Shown: positions 54,380-64,000 of the stretch, one piece after another
Layout of the letters: each line of letters opens with the position of its first letter
How positions within the stretch are numbered: position 1 is the stretch's first letter
DNA from: Coccinella septempunctata
Taxonomy: Eukaryota; Arthropoda; Insecta; Coleoptera; Coccinellidae
Direction: 5' to 3'
DNA: 64,000 bases
NCBI RefSeq assembly: GCF_907165205.1
Contig: NC_058192.1
Coordinates: 32,268,001-32,332,000 of the forward strand
Translations under genes and position numbers: made by a program
The notes under the pieces: model-generated
What the model was told of the DNA's origin: nothing
Databases searched by the model: none
What the model saw: only the letters and a program-made list of their open reading frames with translations

Positions 54380-57148
54380 ATTATATACCAACACAGCTTC
54401 TCTAACTGCGAAGTTCAATGAGCTCCTTCTTCTTGTCAAATATCATAAGCCCTCTTTTATACTGATTACGGAAACATTGCTACATCCAGAAAAGTCTGAT
54501 ATTATTGCCCATATACCTGATTACACCTTAAACCGTTGCGACAGTCTTACTACTCCGGGATATGCAGGAGTATGTATATATGTCCACAACTCTATTGTGA
54601 ATTCCTTTAAAATCTCAAAACATTCACTGAAAACCCCTGGCATAGATAATATCTTTCTGAAACTAGAATCATCTGGCTTCACCTTATGTGTTGGCTGTAT
54701 ATATCGTCCACGACCATCCATATATGACAAATACCTATGTGAACATCTAATCAACTTGTCTAATCTGCATAAGCATGTTTTGTTCGCTGGAGACTTCAAT
54801 CTCGGCGACATAATAACTTGGCCAATATCTCGTTCACCCTCAGCAAATTCTCCTTCAGTTCCATTCATCGATATGTTGAACAACTCCAATTTACACCAGC
54901 TAGTTGATCAACCCACTCGTTACCGATCAAATCAAGAGCCAACAATCCCAGATCTAATCCTGACAAATGATGTTAATTTAGTTTCCGAATTAGAATACCT
55001 ACCACCACTAGGCAGATCAGATCATTTGGTTTTGTCAACAAAAATACTATTCTTCCTTCCTACTAAGTTGCCATCTGAAACAAAAACTTACAAAATTGTA
55101 CAATATGAATGTATCAACGAAATATTCTCCAAAACAGACTGGGATACTGTAATTGGTACTGGAGACGTTGAGTCGAGATGGAATAAATTTCACGCGTATG
55201 TTACCAAAACTGTTGAGGATCACACTTCCACACGAACCACAAGGATTAATAGTAGTAAACCTTGGATTGACAACCACTTTTTTGGAATGATTAAGTTCAA
55301 GAAATCATTATGGCAGAGATATGTTCGCAGCAGGCAGACTTGTGACTTTCAGAGGCATAGAGTGTTCTCCAATAACCTTTCTAACAGATTACGTGAAGCC
55401 AAGTCCAAATTTGAGAATGATCTAGCTACCTCGAAGGACAAAAAGAAGTTGTTTAAATACACACGCCGAATTTTCAATATCTTACCTTCTCTGCCTCTTG
55501 TCAAAAACACTGATGGTGTGGTTGCAGATGACCACAAATCTTCAGCTGAAATTTTGGCCAACACCTTCGCAATGGCATTCACGTCTGAACCAGACACACC
55601 ACTACCTTCTACGACTTCTCCTCGCAACGACTCTTCTCTTGCTTGTTTTGACATTGATCCCTTGACTGTTGAAGGAAATTACAATCACTGAATGTCTCAT
55701 CGTCTCCTGGTCCAGACGGTTTTTCTGCTAGGTTGCTCAAAGAATGTTCTCACACTCTTAGTCTACCCATATCCAACATTTTTTCTATATCGTTGAAGTC
55801 TGGTATGCTGCCACTATCATGGAAGAGTGCACTGGTAACACCCATTCATAAAAAAGGCGATTAACAAAATCCGAACAACTTTAGACCTATAAGCCTCACT
55901 TCTATTCTGTGTAAGATACTGGAAAGGTTGATATACGACAAAATGCTAACTTTTTTTCTGGATCATAACATCATACCTGACACCCAGCATGGTTTCATCA
56001 ATGGAAGATCTATTGTCACATGCCTTCTCAGCTGCCTCAACAAATGGACCCTTTCCTTGGATAAAAAACTTCCTGTAGATGTGGTCTATCTAGATTTTTC
56101 GAAGGCTTTCGACAGAGTTCCAATAAATAGGCTTTTATACAAGCTGGACAACTTCGGAATTCGAGGATTGCTCTTGAAATGGATTCAGGACTATCCGACT
56201 GACAGGTCGTTTGAGGTCAGGGTTGGTGCTGCTAGATCGGAACCTCGATGCGTGCTCAGTGGCGTTCCTCAAGGCTCGGTTCTGGGGCCCTTGCTCTTTT
56301 TAGTGTATGTGAGTGATTTGGCTGATGAATTTAAGTCGGAAAGTGCTTCATTTGCAGATGATATTAAGTTTTTCAATTGCCCCCTTAACAACTATGAAAC
56401 CTTGCAGGAGGACTTGGACAAGGTCGTTTGTTGGTGCGCCAAATGGTTGATTCCACTGAACCCTTCGAAATGTCGAATTCTACATTTAGGTAATAACAAT
56501 CCAAAACTGAAGTATTACGTTGATGGTGTTGAAATCCTCGGATGTTCATCTCACGTGGATCTGGGTGTGGTGATATCTAGTGATCTATCGTGGACTGAAC
56601 ATGTATTACACATAACTAATAAGGCAAAGCGTCTTATACATATCGTCCAGAACGCTTTTCGTGGTAATGGTGTGGCGCATATCTCCAAATTATACAAAAC
56701 GTATATTCGACCAATACTTGAGATTGCCGGTCCGGTTTGGCATCCGTGGTTGGTGGGGGACGCTACAGTATTGGAAAATCTGCAGCGTCGTGTCACACGT
56801 ATTCCCTTTGGAGTGAATCTTCCTAGTTATCAGGAACGGCTACAGTTGATGGGTCTTCCTACTTTCGCCGATCGTCGTTCAAGGGGAGACCTGATAGCTA
56901 CATATCGAGCATTGCACGGCTTGTTCGGCGTCGATATGTCCCACCTGTATGAGCTGAACACGAATCAACTCCGTGGACATCGATACAAGCTGAATCGAGA
57001 GGTCTTCCGAACCAGATGCCGTGAAAACTTCCTGTGCAACCGTGTGTTCAACCATTGGAACAGCCTGCCTGGCGAGATTGTGGATGCTGTATCGGTCAAT
57101 GCGTTCAAGAATAGACTTGACACCTGGCTATCGAACAGGGCTGCATAA
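54380..57148 (+). pseudogene. ORF2 of the plus-strand CR1/Daphne-like LINE
   Basis: Endonuclease: YTNTASLTAKFNELLLLV, ILITETLLHP, CVGCIYRPRPS, FAGDFNLGDI and LGRSDHLVLS. A linker follows (KSLWQRYVRSRQTCDFQRHR). The frame breaks at 55691 and RT resumes at 55928 in another frame; fragments of the fingers lie between. RT: IPDTQHGFINGRS, VVYLDFSKAFDRVP, SGVPQGSVLGPLLFL and SFADDIKFF near 56350. The C-terminal region has NLQRRVTRI, RRSRGDLIATYRALHG and FNHWNSLPGEIV, as in CR1-group LINEs. Apart from the break at 55691-55928 it is open throughout. Confidence 0.88.
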
Positions 57149-57351
57149 TTTGTTCGGCTTGCTTGTTGCAATGTTATTGTTCATTTGGCGTTATGTTGAT
57201 TCCGTGTTCCTATTATTTGATTTCTAAATGACCTTCCTTTTTGATTTTAATCTTACTTCACTTGTTTCTATTTTTTTACAGTTGTGTTTTTTTTTTCATT
57301 ACTTTTAAGTTAGAGTTTATAGGTTATTGTACCTCAACTCTGTAACCTGGT

Positions 57352-57376
57352 TTAATAATAATAATAATAATAATAA
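57352..57376 (+). repeat. (TAA)n tail of the LINE and insertion point of the R4/Dong-like element
   Basis: About eight TAA units end the CR1/Daphne-like LINE. The next bases, CAGTGCTCACCC, already belong to the R4/Dong-like element, whose open frame runs through them. Confidence 0.85.
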
Positions 57377-59240
57377 CAGTGCTCACCCAAGCGGGGTTAG
57401 TTAGAAAGCGCATGAAGTGGACAACGTCCATGAATGAAACTATTGTGCGCATATATAACTCCATCACGGGACTAGGGCAGAACACGAACAACTATAGAAA
57501 AAGGCTCCATGAGGAATTCTGCAACGCCTACTCAAATCTCAATGTCACTGAACAACGAGTGGCAGACCAGTACCGCGTAATTCTGAGAAATGAACTAATA
57601 CCTACGGCCCGAATCGACGCAATCAAACGAGAACTTCAGCGTCCGCCTACAATAGAGAATAACACCAACACCTCTGATGAAATTCACATGCCGGGGCAAC
57701 AACAGGCAGAAGAAACTGATACTGAAAGTCCATCTTGCAACGAAAGTGAGCCTGAACACCAGGACGATAGGGAAGAGCTCCACCGACAAGTTGACTCTGA
57801 CATGAGGAGATACTTTGCCGAACTGGAAGGAACAGATCCTCTTCATCGAGTAGCACCTCCACGACTCAATACATCCAAGAAACTGTCACTTATAATCGAC
57901 ATCTTGAATAAGGACGTTTTACCTGAATACCTACAGAACGGAAGTTCATTGGAATATCTGCATCTAGTTTTTCACTGTGCAGCGCTAACGACAGCGAAAA
58001 CCATGGGGGCAAAAATTCGCCGAACGAACAACGATGGTCCAAAATTACACAAATTACACGCGCCAGCATGGCAGAAACGTCTTCAACACAAAACAGAAAG
58101 GCTAAGAAGAGACATTGGACGACTGACGGAGTACTTGAACGGGAATCGCGGAAGGAAGGTTGTGAAAGCTGCCAAAGAAATCATCGATAGAAACAGAACA
58201 CACACCGAACGAGAGACGGAGAATGCTACAGCACACCATTGCCTTGACACTCTGAAGCAAAAATTAAGTCTGTATGCAGAACGCCTGAGGAGATATAAAA
58301 GCAATTATAGCCGGAAAAGAGACAATAATTCATTCGAAAAGTCCGAAGAATCTTTCTACCGGTCACTCACATCGTCGGATGGAGAAAATGGAAAGTTACC
58401 ACCAAAGGAAGCCATTGAACAATTCTGGACCGAACAATTATCAACGAAACCTCAGTTCAATGGAAATACCGGATGGATTGAAGATGAAAAATCTGAAGCT
58501 ATAAAATATGAGCCGATGCAGCATGACATGATCACAATTGAAGAAGTAAAATCAGCTATCAGAGGACTGCAAAACTGGAAAGCACCTGGGCCTGATGGAT
58601 TACAGAACTTCTGGATCAAGAAACTTTGGATCATGCATGACAAATTGACCTCCGCAATAAATGATGTCATTGAAAATCCTGAAAGAATGCCAGTATTCCT
58701 TACACATGGCACAACATACCTGTTACCTAAAGACCAAAGGAATACAGAAGACCCATCCAAGTACCGACCAATCACATGTCTTCCAACGATGTACAAATTA
58801 ATCACATCGTGCATTTCGAACCGAATTTACAACCATTGCGAAAGGAATAACATCATCGCCATGCAACAGAAAGGATGCACCAAAGACAGCCGAGGGTGCA
58901 AAGAACAACTAATAATAGATTCAGTTATCTGCAATCAAGCGTTCTCCAAGCGAAGGAATCTTTACGCTGCGTACATAGACTACCAAAAAGCATTCGATTC
59001 TATACCTCACGAATGGCTCTTGACGATCTTGAAGATTTACAAGGTGGATCCCAATATTGTTAAGTTCCTTAAAAACGCCATGTCAATCTGGCGTACTAGT
59101 CTTCAAATGAAAGCAGCAGATTGCTCCATTACAACAGGACCTATTCCAATAAGACGCGGAATTTTCCAAGGAGACTCGCTGAGCCCTCTGTGGTTCTGCA
59201 TGGCCCTGAATCCCATGGAATTACATGGACGATTTGAAAC
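57377..59240 (+). pseudogene. R4/Dong-like ORF, N-terminal domain and RT up to the deletion
   Basis: The frame is open from the first base with no upstream ATG; the first ATG is at 57412 (MKWTTSMNETIVRIYNSI, a Myb-like helix motif), so the copy is probably 5'-truncated. Motifs: VTEQRVADQYR, NWKAPGPDGLQNFWIKKLW, KYRPITCLPTMYKLITSCIS, QQKGCTKDSRGCKEQLIIDS, AAYIDYQKAFDSIPHEW and RRGIFQGDSLSPLWFCMALNP. At about 59215 the frame changes and the usual 25-35 residues before YMDD are missing, indicating a small internal deletion. Confidence 0.85.
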
Positions 59241-60790
59241 TCTTCGCATCTACCAAAAAACAAATGCAACTGATGCTGAAAATGGTGGAAGGATTCTCGG
59301 AAGACATCAAAATGAAGTTTGGACTAGAAAAATGCCGACTGGTAAACATAACGAGAGGGAAAATGGAAGATGGTACGTTCAAACTCAAGGAAGGTGCAGA
59401 AATTGAAGCATTGAAGGAAGGAGACACATACAAGTATCTAGGCATGAAACAGGCAAGAAAAATCAATCAAACCCAGATGAAGAAAGAATTAACGGAGGAG
59501 TTTACCCGAAGATTGAGAAGGATAATGAGAACTGGTCTTAACAGCAAGAACCTGATAAAAGCGATTAACACCTACGCTTGCTCGGCACTGAGCTATTCAT
59601 TTGGTATTATCTCTTGGACGACCACCGATTTAGCAGCTTTACAGAGAAAAATACGTACGATGCTGACTAAACACAATAAACATCACCCCAAAAGCTCAAT
59701 AGAACGGACAGAGCTACTTCGAAAATATTTCTTGAGCAAGGCAGCTTCGTCAGAACTCCATCGAGTAGTTTGTGTTGCTGATACTTCCACACCGTTAAAG
59801 CTACACCAGGATCACTTGGAAACCGTCGAACACTCTGCAGAAAGTAAAATGCAGAAACTGATTGGCAAACCTCTGCATGGGAGGCACCAGAATGAGGTCA
59901 ACCATGATTACGTCGACATATCTGCGTCGAACTACTGGCTGACTTCCGGAAGGTTGTTTCCTGAGACAGAGGGCTTCATGCTCGCCATCCAGGATCAGGT
60001 GATTCCAACAAGAAATTACATGACATACATCGCCAAGGATGCCTCAGTGGCGGACGATAGCTGTCGTTATGGCTGTGCGACACATGAAACTATCCCGCAC
60101 ATCACCGGGGGATGTCAGAAGTTCGCGGGCACGGAGTACAAAAATAGACATGATGCCGTTGCCAAGATTCTTCACCAAGAATTGGCACTGAAACACCAAC
60201 TTCTGAGTTCGAAAAAGGTTCCTTATTACAATTACCATCCAGATGCTGTATTGGAAAATGAACATCACAAGCTCTACTGGGATCGCACGGTTCTCACAGA
60301 CCGGAAAATAACCCACAATAGACCAGACCTCATATTGCTCAATAAGGATGAGGACATAGCACTATTCATCGATGTGGCGATTCCAAATAATAACAGTCTT
60401 CTAGATAGGCACACTGAAAAAATTTCAAAGTACAGAGATCTCGAGGAACAAACCAGGAGACAGTGGAAGCTGAAAGATATCAAGACCATCCCTATTGTCA
60501 TATCATCTACAGGCCTGATACCGAAGAAACTGCTAGAGAACTTGAGGAAGCTTCAGTTGGACGAAAATATCTATAAAGTCATGCAGAAGGCGGTACTGCT
60601 GGGAACGGCGAGAACTGTACGCAAGTACATGGGAAATTCAGAGGAACACCGTCTGCTCCGACAGGAAGTGCGGGTGGAGCAGGAATCCAACCTACAGCAG
60701 GGAGGCGAGGAGCGACCCGGACCCGACCACCACCACGAGCCCGAAAACCTGGAAAGGGCTCCAACAGAGCTTAATCCTTTTGATATCTGA
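59222..60790 (+). pseudogene. R4/Dong-like ORF, catalytic YMDD to restriction-like endonuclease
   Basis: Begins with YMDDLKLFASTKKQ (RT catalytic box), then FGLEKCRLVNITRGK, YKYLGMKQ and the thumb. A CCHC finger occurs at residues 280-297 (C-x3-C-x7-H-x4-C around RYGCATHETIPHITGGC). The endonuclease has KITHNRPDLILLNKD (PD, residues 361-375), FIDVAIP (D383) and KISKYRDLEEQ (K402), a PD-(D/E)xK site. The basic, Pro-rich C-terminus ends at TGA 60788-60790. This half is intact in one frame. Confidence 0.88.
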
Positions 60791-60870
60791 GATATCTGGG
60801 ATAAGTGAATTTTCCTCTGGAGAGGAGTGTGAAAGCCGCAAGGCTAAAGTCATAAATATTCATTTGTCAG

Positions 60871-61202
60871 GGACAGGGGGACGACCTTGCCATGCCCGAG
60901 GGAAACATATTCATCAACGAATTTTTTGTACTCTGCATAATACAAAGGATCCCGGATGAACCTTTTTTCTAGATTGTCAAACCCAATAAACACAGATACG
61001 TGGAAGTAACGTTGAGTTCCTCAAGTAACGCTACGTTGAGAAACCGGCAAAATGTCGTTAGGAAATACGTTTCGTTCTAGTGGTACAGTAACGTAGCGGA
61101 CGATCTTTTTGGAATGGAAATTCTACGAGAATATAACGTTGCCATTCGATTGAAATAACGTTGCTACAATATGAAATTCAAATGTTGATTCTAAAATAAA
61201 TA
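60871..61202. other. AACGTT-rich non-coding sequence
   Basis: No gene is seen. ACGTT or AACGT occurs repeatedly (for example near 61010, 61030, 61055, 61092, 61136 and 61158), resembling the tandem array that follows the SINE. It may be a diverged part of the same repeat. Confidence 0.4.
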
Positions 61203-61372
61203 TTTTTTTTTCTGCCCAGCATCCACTAGTCTTGTAATAGTTCCCATTAGCCAACATATCTCTTCCCACACTAGGTTCATCGAGACAACCGCAAACATCC
61301 ATCACCGCCGGGATTCGAACCTGCTACCTCTGGCGTCCTACCCTATATCGCTGCCACCGAGACCACTGCCGA
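61203..61372 (-). mobile_element. tRNA-derived SINE
   Basis: On the minus strand an A-box-like TGGTCTCGGTGG (61354-61365) and a perfect B box GGTTCGAATCC (61311-61321) lie about 45 bases apart, as in a pol III promoter. A tRNA-unrelated body and a terminal A9 (T-run at 61203-61211) follow. The length is about 170 bases. The head does not fold into a convincing complete tRNA, so I call a SINE rather than a tRNA gene. It sits within an AACGTT-rich repeat region. Confidence 0.7.
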
Positions 61373-61373
61373 G

Positions 61374-61705
61374 ACGTTGATGTAATCTTATTTATTTCCC
61401 ATTGAATATACGTTGAGGAAGTACGCTAAAGAAACGTTACATATTGGTGACTACAGTAACGAGTTGTTGAATGATTTCGTATACAACGTTGATGTAATGT
61501 TATTTATTTCCTATTGAATATACGTTGGGGAAGTACGCTAAAGAAACGTTACATATTGGTGACTACAGTAACGAGTTGTTGAATGGTACCGTATTCAACG
61601 TTAATTCAATGTTTCTCACTTCCTATTGAATACACGTTGAGGTTGCACTAAAATAACAACGTTTCATGTTAGTGGATTCAGTAACCAGGTTGATCATAAA
61701 CGTTG
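61374..61705 (+). repeat. 112 bp tandem repeat, three copies
   Basis: Units start ACGTTGATGTAAT at 61374 and 61486, and ACGTTAATTCAAT at 61598, exactly 112 bases apart. Units one and two are nearly identical, including GTAACGAGTTGTTGAATG. The third is diverged and runs out near 61705. Each unit contains AACGTT-type palindromes. Confidence 0.85.
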
Positions 61706-61739
61706 ATTATATGTGAAATCAACCTATGGTGGAATTTAG

Positions 61740-62639
61740 GTTTCGAAATAACGTTACAAAATTCAACGAGTAACCTTGAATCAACGCCCCCCACCACATA
61801 TAAACGTATAATTCGCGAATCCAATTACCGTTGAGGGCGCTGCGAAATGAAAACAAACTTTGACGTTTGTCAGTACTCTTTTCGAAATTTGTATGGCCTA
61901 ATAGAGTTTTTCTAGAAAAATAGAAAAATAGAAAATAGAAATAGAAAGATATTTATCGGAAGTGAATTGATTGATTTAGTTTCGTAAAGAAAGATCAACA
62001 TTCTTTGGAAATATTTCATTTGAAAAGGATGAATTGTGGAATAAAATCGAGCGATGATATTGGTGATCCACTGTACCTAGACACAAAATCCTATTGTTCC
62101 ACAGATTCTTTCTTGAATTAAACCTAGCTAATAATGTTGAGGCAGCATATACTGAGTTTGTGAAGTTTCTATTTAAAGTATTTAAATTCCATGTTATGAT
62201 ATACGTATTCCTCATACTGAAATCTCAAGAGACATAAATATGATTCAGCTCATGGAACAAGTTCTACAGATGGGAAAAAGCATTCATTTGGATGAAAATT
62301 ATGAAATTGTATTTCTAAATCGTCAATTGAATTTAGCAGAAAACTCTCACAAAAAAAAATCGTTTAACCTAAATCCTGCCAGTTGAAAGCACTGGTATAA
62401 ATACCTTTTCCAATATTTTTTTGGAGTCGATATCTCTATTCAGAAACCCAGACAATAATCCCAATATAACTTCTCCAAATAATAATTATAATACTTTGTT
62501 GGACAACGTGAGATAAGAAAAAACATAAGGAACTAAACTTGTTTTGACTTTGCAGTACTGACAAAGTAGTTTCGTAATTCAGTCGGCAGAGGGCGTCTAG
62601 ATTTTTGGATTCGCCAATACACGTGTGTGTGTTTATTGG
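61740..62639. other. No recognisable gene
   Basis: AT-rich sequence with short open frames only. GACGTTTGTCAGTAC near 61862 and a CAGTACTGACAAAGTAG stretch near 62552 are loosely complementary, so the segment may be a decayed inverted-repeat element. BEL coding similarity begins at about 62640. Confidence 0.35.
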
Positions 62640-63920
62640 GAACCTTCTCCGAGCGATAGCGAAAGAATCACCTAACTTGAGGTTCTCGCTCTGAGATTTT
62701 AGTGGTAGGTTAACTTGAAACCTGCCATCCTTCAAAACCTTTGTAGTTTGTAAGAACAAACTTTCAGCTGCTTCATCATCTGGAGAGAGGGATTCTGCCT
62801 TGGCGACTTCTTCCAGTTCCCAAAACCTAGAGACTTGTTGTTCTAATTCATCCTCCGCTGCTGTCTGAATCAGTAGGGAAATTCTGGGATGCACATTCTC
62901 TGCTGGAAGATTTACGCTCAGAAATGAGTGCTGCTGCATTTTTCCTTTTTGGTGGGTGGGAAAAGAACCTCCAATCACCCATCCCAAATGTGTGTTGATA
63001 AGAGAGGGAAGATTCCTCCCCAAAGGAATGATACCTTGAGACAAAATCTTGTAGTATACATCTGCACCTATGAGTATATCGATGTCAGATGGTTGGGTGA
63101 ACGTAGGATCTGCCAGTGGCAACTCACTGGGGATATTCCACTGAGAAACATTTACCTTGAACTGTGGGAGTTGACATGTTATTGTCGGAAGAAGTGCGCA
63201 GGTTGCTCTAAACTTCTGGTGTGAATGAACATTAGAAAAGAAGGTAAGATCAATCATTTTGGTTGAATGACTATTAGTCAACCCAATTCCTGAAACTATG
63301 GGAGAGTGGTTGTAAGGCACATAACCTAATTTCTCGATTAAACCGTCAGTAACAAAGGAATTTTGGGACCCGTTATCCAGAATGGCCTTGGCCTTGATTT
63401 TATGACCTTGCGAGTTGTATAAGAAAACACAAGCAGTGGCCAGAAGGACGTGATTTTTTCTTGTAGAAACACCTGAAAATGAATGAGAATCTTGAGAACT
63501 ACTGCTGCCTTGCTGCAATGCTCTTGATTGACCTTTAGGTTGAGATCCAGATGCGAACTGGGACAGAGGTCCAGCACCAGCATTGTGTCGAGATGGACTT
63601 GTTGCTTCGACATAACGCTCTGTTGGAGAGGTATTTTGGGAGTTCGTAGACAGTGGGCCCTGACTGTGGTGAAGAAGAGAGTGATGTTTTTTTGAACACA
63701 CGGTGCAACATCTTTTAGAACTACATTGCGAAATTTGATGACCCTTACCAAGACAGTTGAAGCAGAGTTGTTTGGAGTTAAAGAACTGCCTCCTTTCAGA
63801 AAGAGGTATACCTTTGAACTTATTGCAAGCATAAATTCTGTGAAAATGGTCATTACAAAATGAACAAGGCGGTGAATTTGAAGTAACTTGACTGTTTGAA
63901 ACATGAAGAGACGCTTTCAT
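62640..63920 (-). pseudogene. BEL/Pao Gag knuckles, protease and start of pol (5' part, continues past the window)
   Basis: From 63920 leftwards: CSFCNDHFHRIYAC, CFNCLGKGHQISQC and CCTVCSKKHHSLLHH are BEL Gag knuckles. After a Ser/Gln linker comes the protease (AKAILDNGSQNSFVTDGLIE; Asn follows the catalytic Asp where Ser or Thr is usual). The DUF1758 body follows (SDIDILIGADVYYKIL, HLGWVIGGSF), then ELEQQVSRFWELEEV and FQVNLPLK...GDSFAIARRRF, the entry to RT. Similarity stops at about 62640; the remaining codons to 62436 are foreign sequence. The N-terminal part of Gag lies beyond 64000. Probably the upstream half of BEL-2. Confidence 0.8.
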
Positions 63921-64000
63921 TTGAGATTCCGGATTTTTATAAACTGGTATTGTCTCAGTGCTACTTAAATTTTCAAAAACTAAACATCTTTTCTCAATGA

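Larger units (their letters stand above)
49275..54421 (+). pseudogene. ORF1 of the plus-strand CR1/Daphne-like LINE, split by a nested LINE
   Basis: Starts MPICTTCSKNVSSKDKIICA with a PHD-like Cys/His cluster (CTTC, CANC, HGSC, CQTC), then a Ser-rich linker to about 49557. The second part starts near 53640 (ANDVAAIKSNQAMLSERLA) with a long coiled coil. An RRM/transposase-22-like region follows (NLLIRHVPEDGDSGLDVSLV, IKIEFSNPNSVTRILRNKKIL) and the basic stretch RAELERRRRAGEANI. It ends at 54421, overlapping ORF2. It would bind the element RNA. Everything between 49558 and about 53640 belongs to the minus-strand LINE. Confidence 0.8.
48956..57376 (+). mobile_element. CR1/Daphne-like LINE, plus strand, nearly full length, interrupted
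   Basis: A 5' UTR of about 320 bases, ORF1 (49275-49557, then 53640-54421 after a nested LINE), ORF2 (54380-57148) and a 3' UTR ending in (TAA)n at 57352-57376. A zinc-finger plus coiled-coil ORF1 and a simple-repeat tail fit CR1-group families of arthropods. The left boundary is where BEL-2 RT sequence ends. I found no clear duplication, partly because an R4/Dong-like LINE sits on the tail. Confidence 0.75.
57377..60870 (+). mobile_element. R4/Dong-like LINE with restriction-like endonuclease
   Basis: A single-ORF element: N-terminal Myb-like region, RT, CCHC finger and C-terminal restriction-like endonuclease, the layout of the R2/R4/Dong group rather than APE-type LINEs. The 5' edge is exactly at a (TAA)n run, matching the known preference of Dong for TAA repeats. 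The 3' UTR follows the stop at 60790. I place the end loosely at about 60870, where a GCAAGGCTAAAGTC sequence is followed by ATAAAT. No long TAA run is seen there. Confidence 0.75.
40229..64000 (-). mobile_element. BEL/Pao element BEL-2, interrupted, running off the right edge
   Basis: The 3' LTR lies at 40229-41101. The minus-strand order rightwards is integrase (41214-42299, 45905-46000), RNase H and RT (46030-48955) and, after a 13.7 kb block, protease and Gag knuckles (62640-64000). The integrase and RT insertions are proved by perfect 12 and 13 bp duplications at which the BEL frame rejoins. The link to the 62.6-64 kb piece rests on matching orientation and order. About 40 residues of early RT are missing between the two parts, so a separate BEL copy is possible. 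The 5' LTR is not in the window. Confidence 0.65.

Noticed and set aside
61309..61372. Functional tRNA gene
   Set aside because: A and B boxes are present, but there is no consistent acceptor or anticodon stem, and an A-tailed body follows, so it is a SINE head.

Overview
This window is about 64 kb of AT-rich eukaryotic DNA made almost entirely of transposable elements. The families present are Jockey, RTE, R1-like, CR1/Daphne-like and R4/Dong-like LINEs, an errantivirus-type Gypsy element with env, a second Gypsy, BEL/Pao elements, a Penelope pair, mariner, foldback MITEs and a tRNA-derived SINE. This mixture, and the errantivirus in particular, points to an arthropod, most likely an insect. 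I see no intact host gene, no rRNA and no CRISPR. The species cannot be named from this sequence. The region resembles pericentromeric or other TE-trapping heterochromatin.

Left half (1-34497). Everything between two copies of TCCCAAATTT (1-10 and 34488-34497) is one minus-strand Jockey LINE swollen from about 4.4 kb to 34.5 kb by insertions. A 1.3 kb Transib-like element sits in its 5' UTR (33164-34441, duplication CGTCG). A DNA element with long inverted repeats (2496-31299, duplication TTA) sits in its endonuclease. That DNA element holds an errantivirus (2948-29910, duplication CGCG). The errantivirus holds three further insertions: a TA-flanked foldback element in its 5' LTR, which itself holds a BEL element with apparently identical LTRs (3199-10935, duplication CTGGA); an RTE LINE in pol (14157-17387, duplication AATTATTCAA); and a minus-strand Gypsy near the end of env (21608-29559). 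Five levels of nesting can be read directly.

The most unusual gene content is in the errantivirus pol. Between RNase H and the degraded integrase region, in the RNase H frame, lies a TARG1/DarG-type macrodomain (19168-19593), a predicted ADP-ribosyl hydrolase. Its Lys and Asp catalytic positions are kept. The integrase core is deleted from this copy.

Middle (34498-40228). This part holds an internally deleted mariner, the start of an old BEL element with a short repeat array, a CR1-like LINE relic split by an R1-like LINE, and a 258 bp MITE.

Right half (40229-64000). A minus-strand BEL element starts with its 3' LTR at 40229-41101 and appears to run off the right edge. It is broken by a 3.6 kb head-to-head Penelope palindrome in integrase (12 bp duplication), by an RNase H-bearing LINE 3' fragment in RT (13 bp duplication), and probably by a 13.7 kb block. 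That block holds a plus-strand CR1/Daphne-like LINE, a related minus-strand LINE nested in its ORF1, an R4/Dong-like LINE placed exactly at the first LINE's (TAA)n tail, a SINE and a 112 bp tandem repeat. Almost every coding region carries stops, frameshifts or deletions, so most entries are pseudogenes. The main value of the window is the insertion order and the macrodomain.
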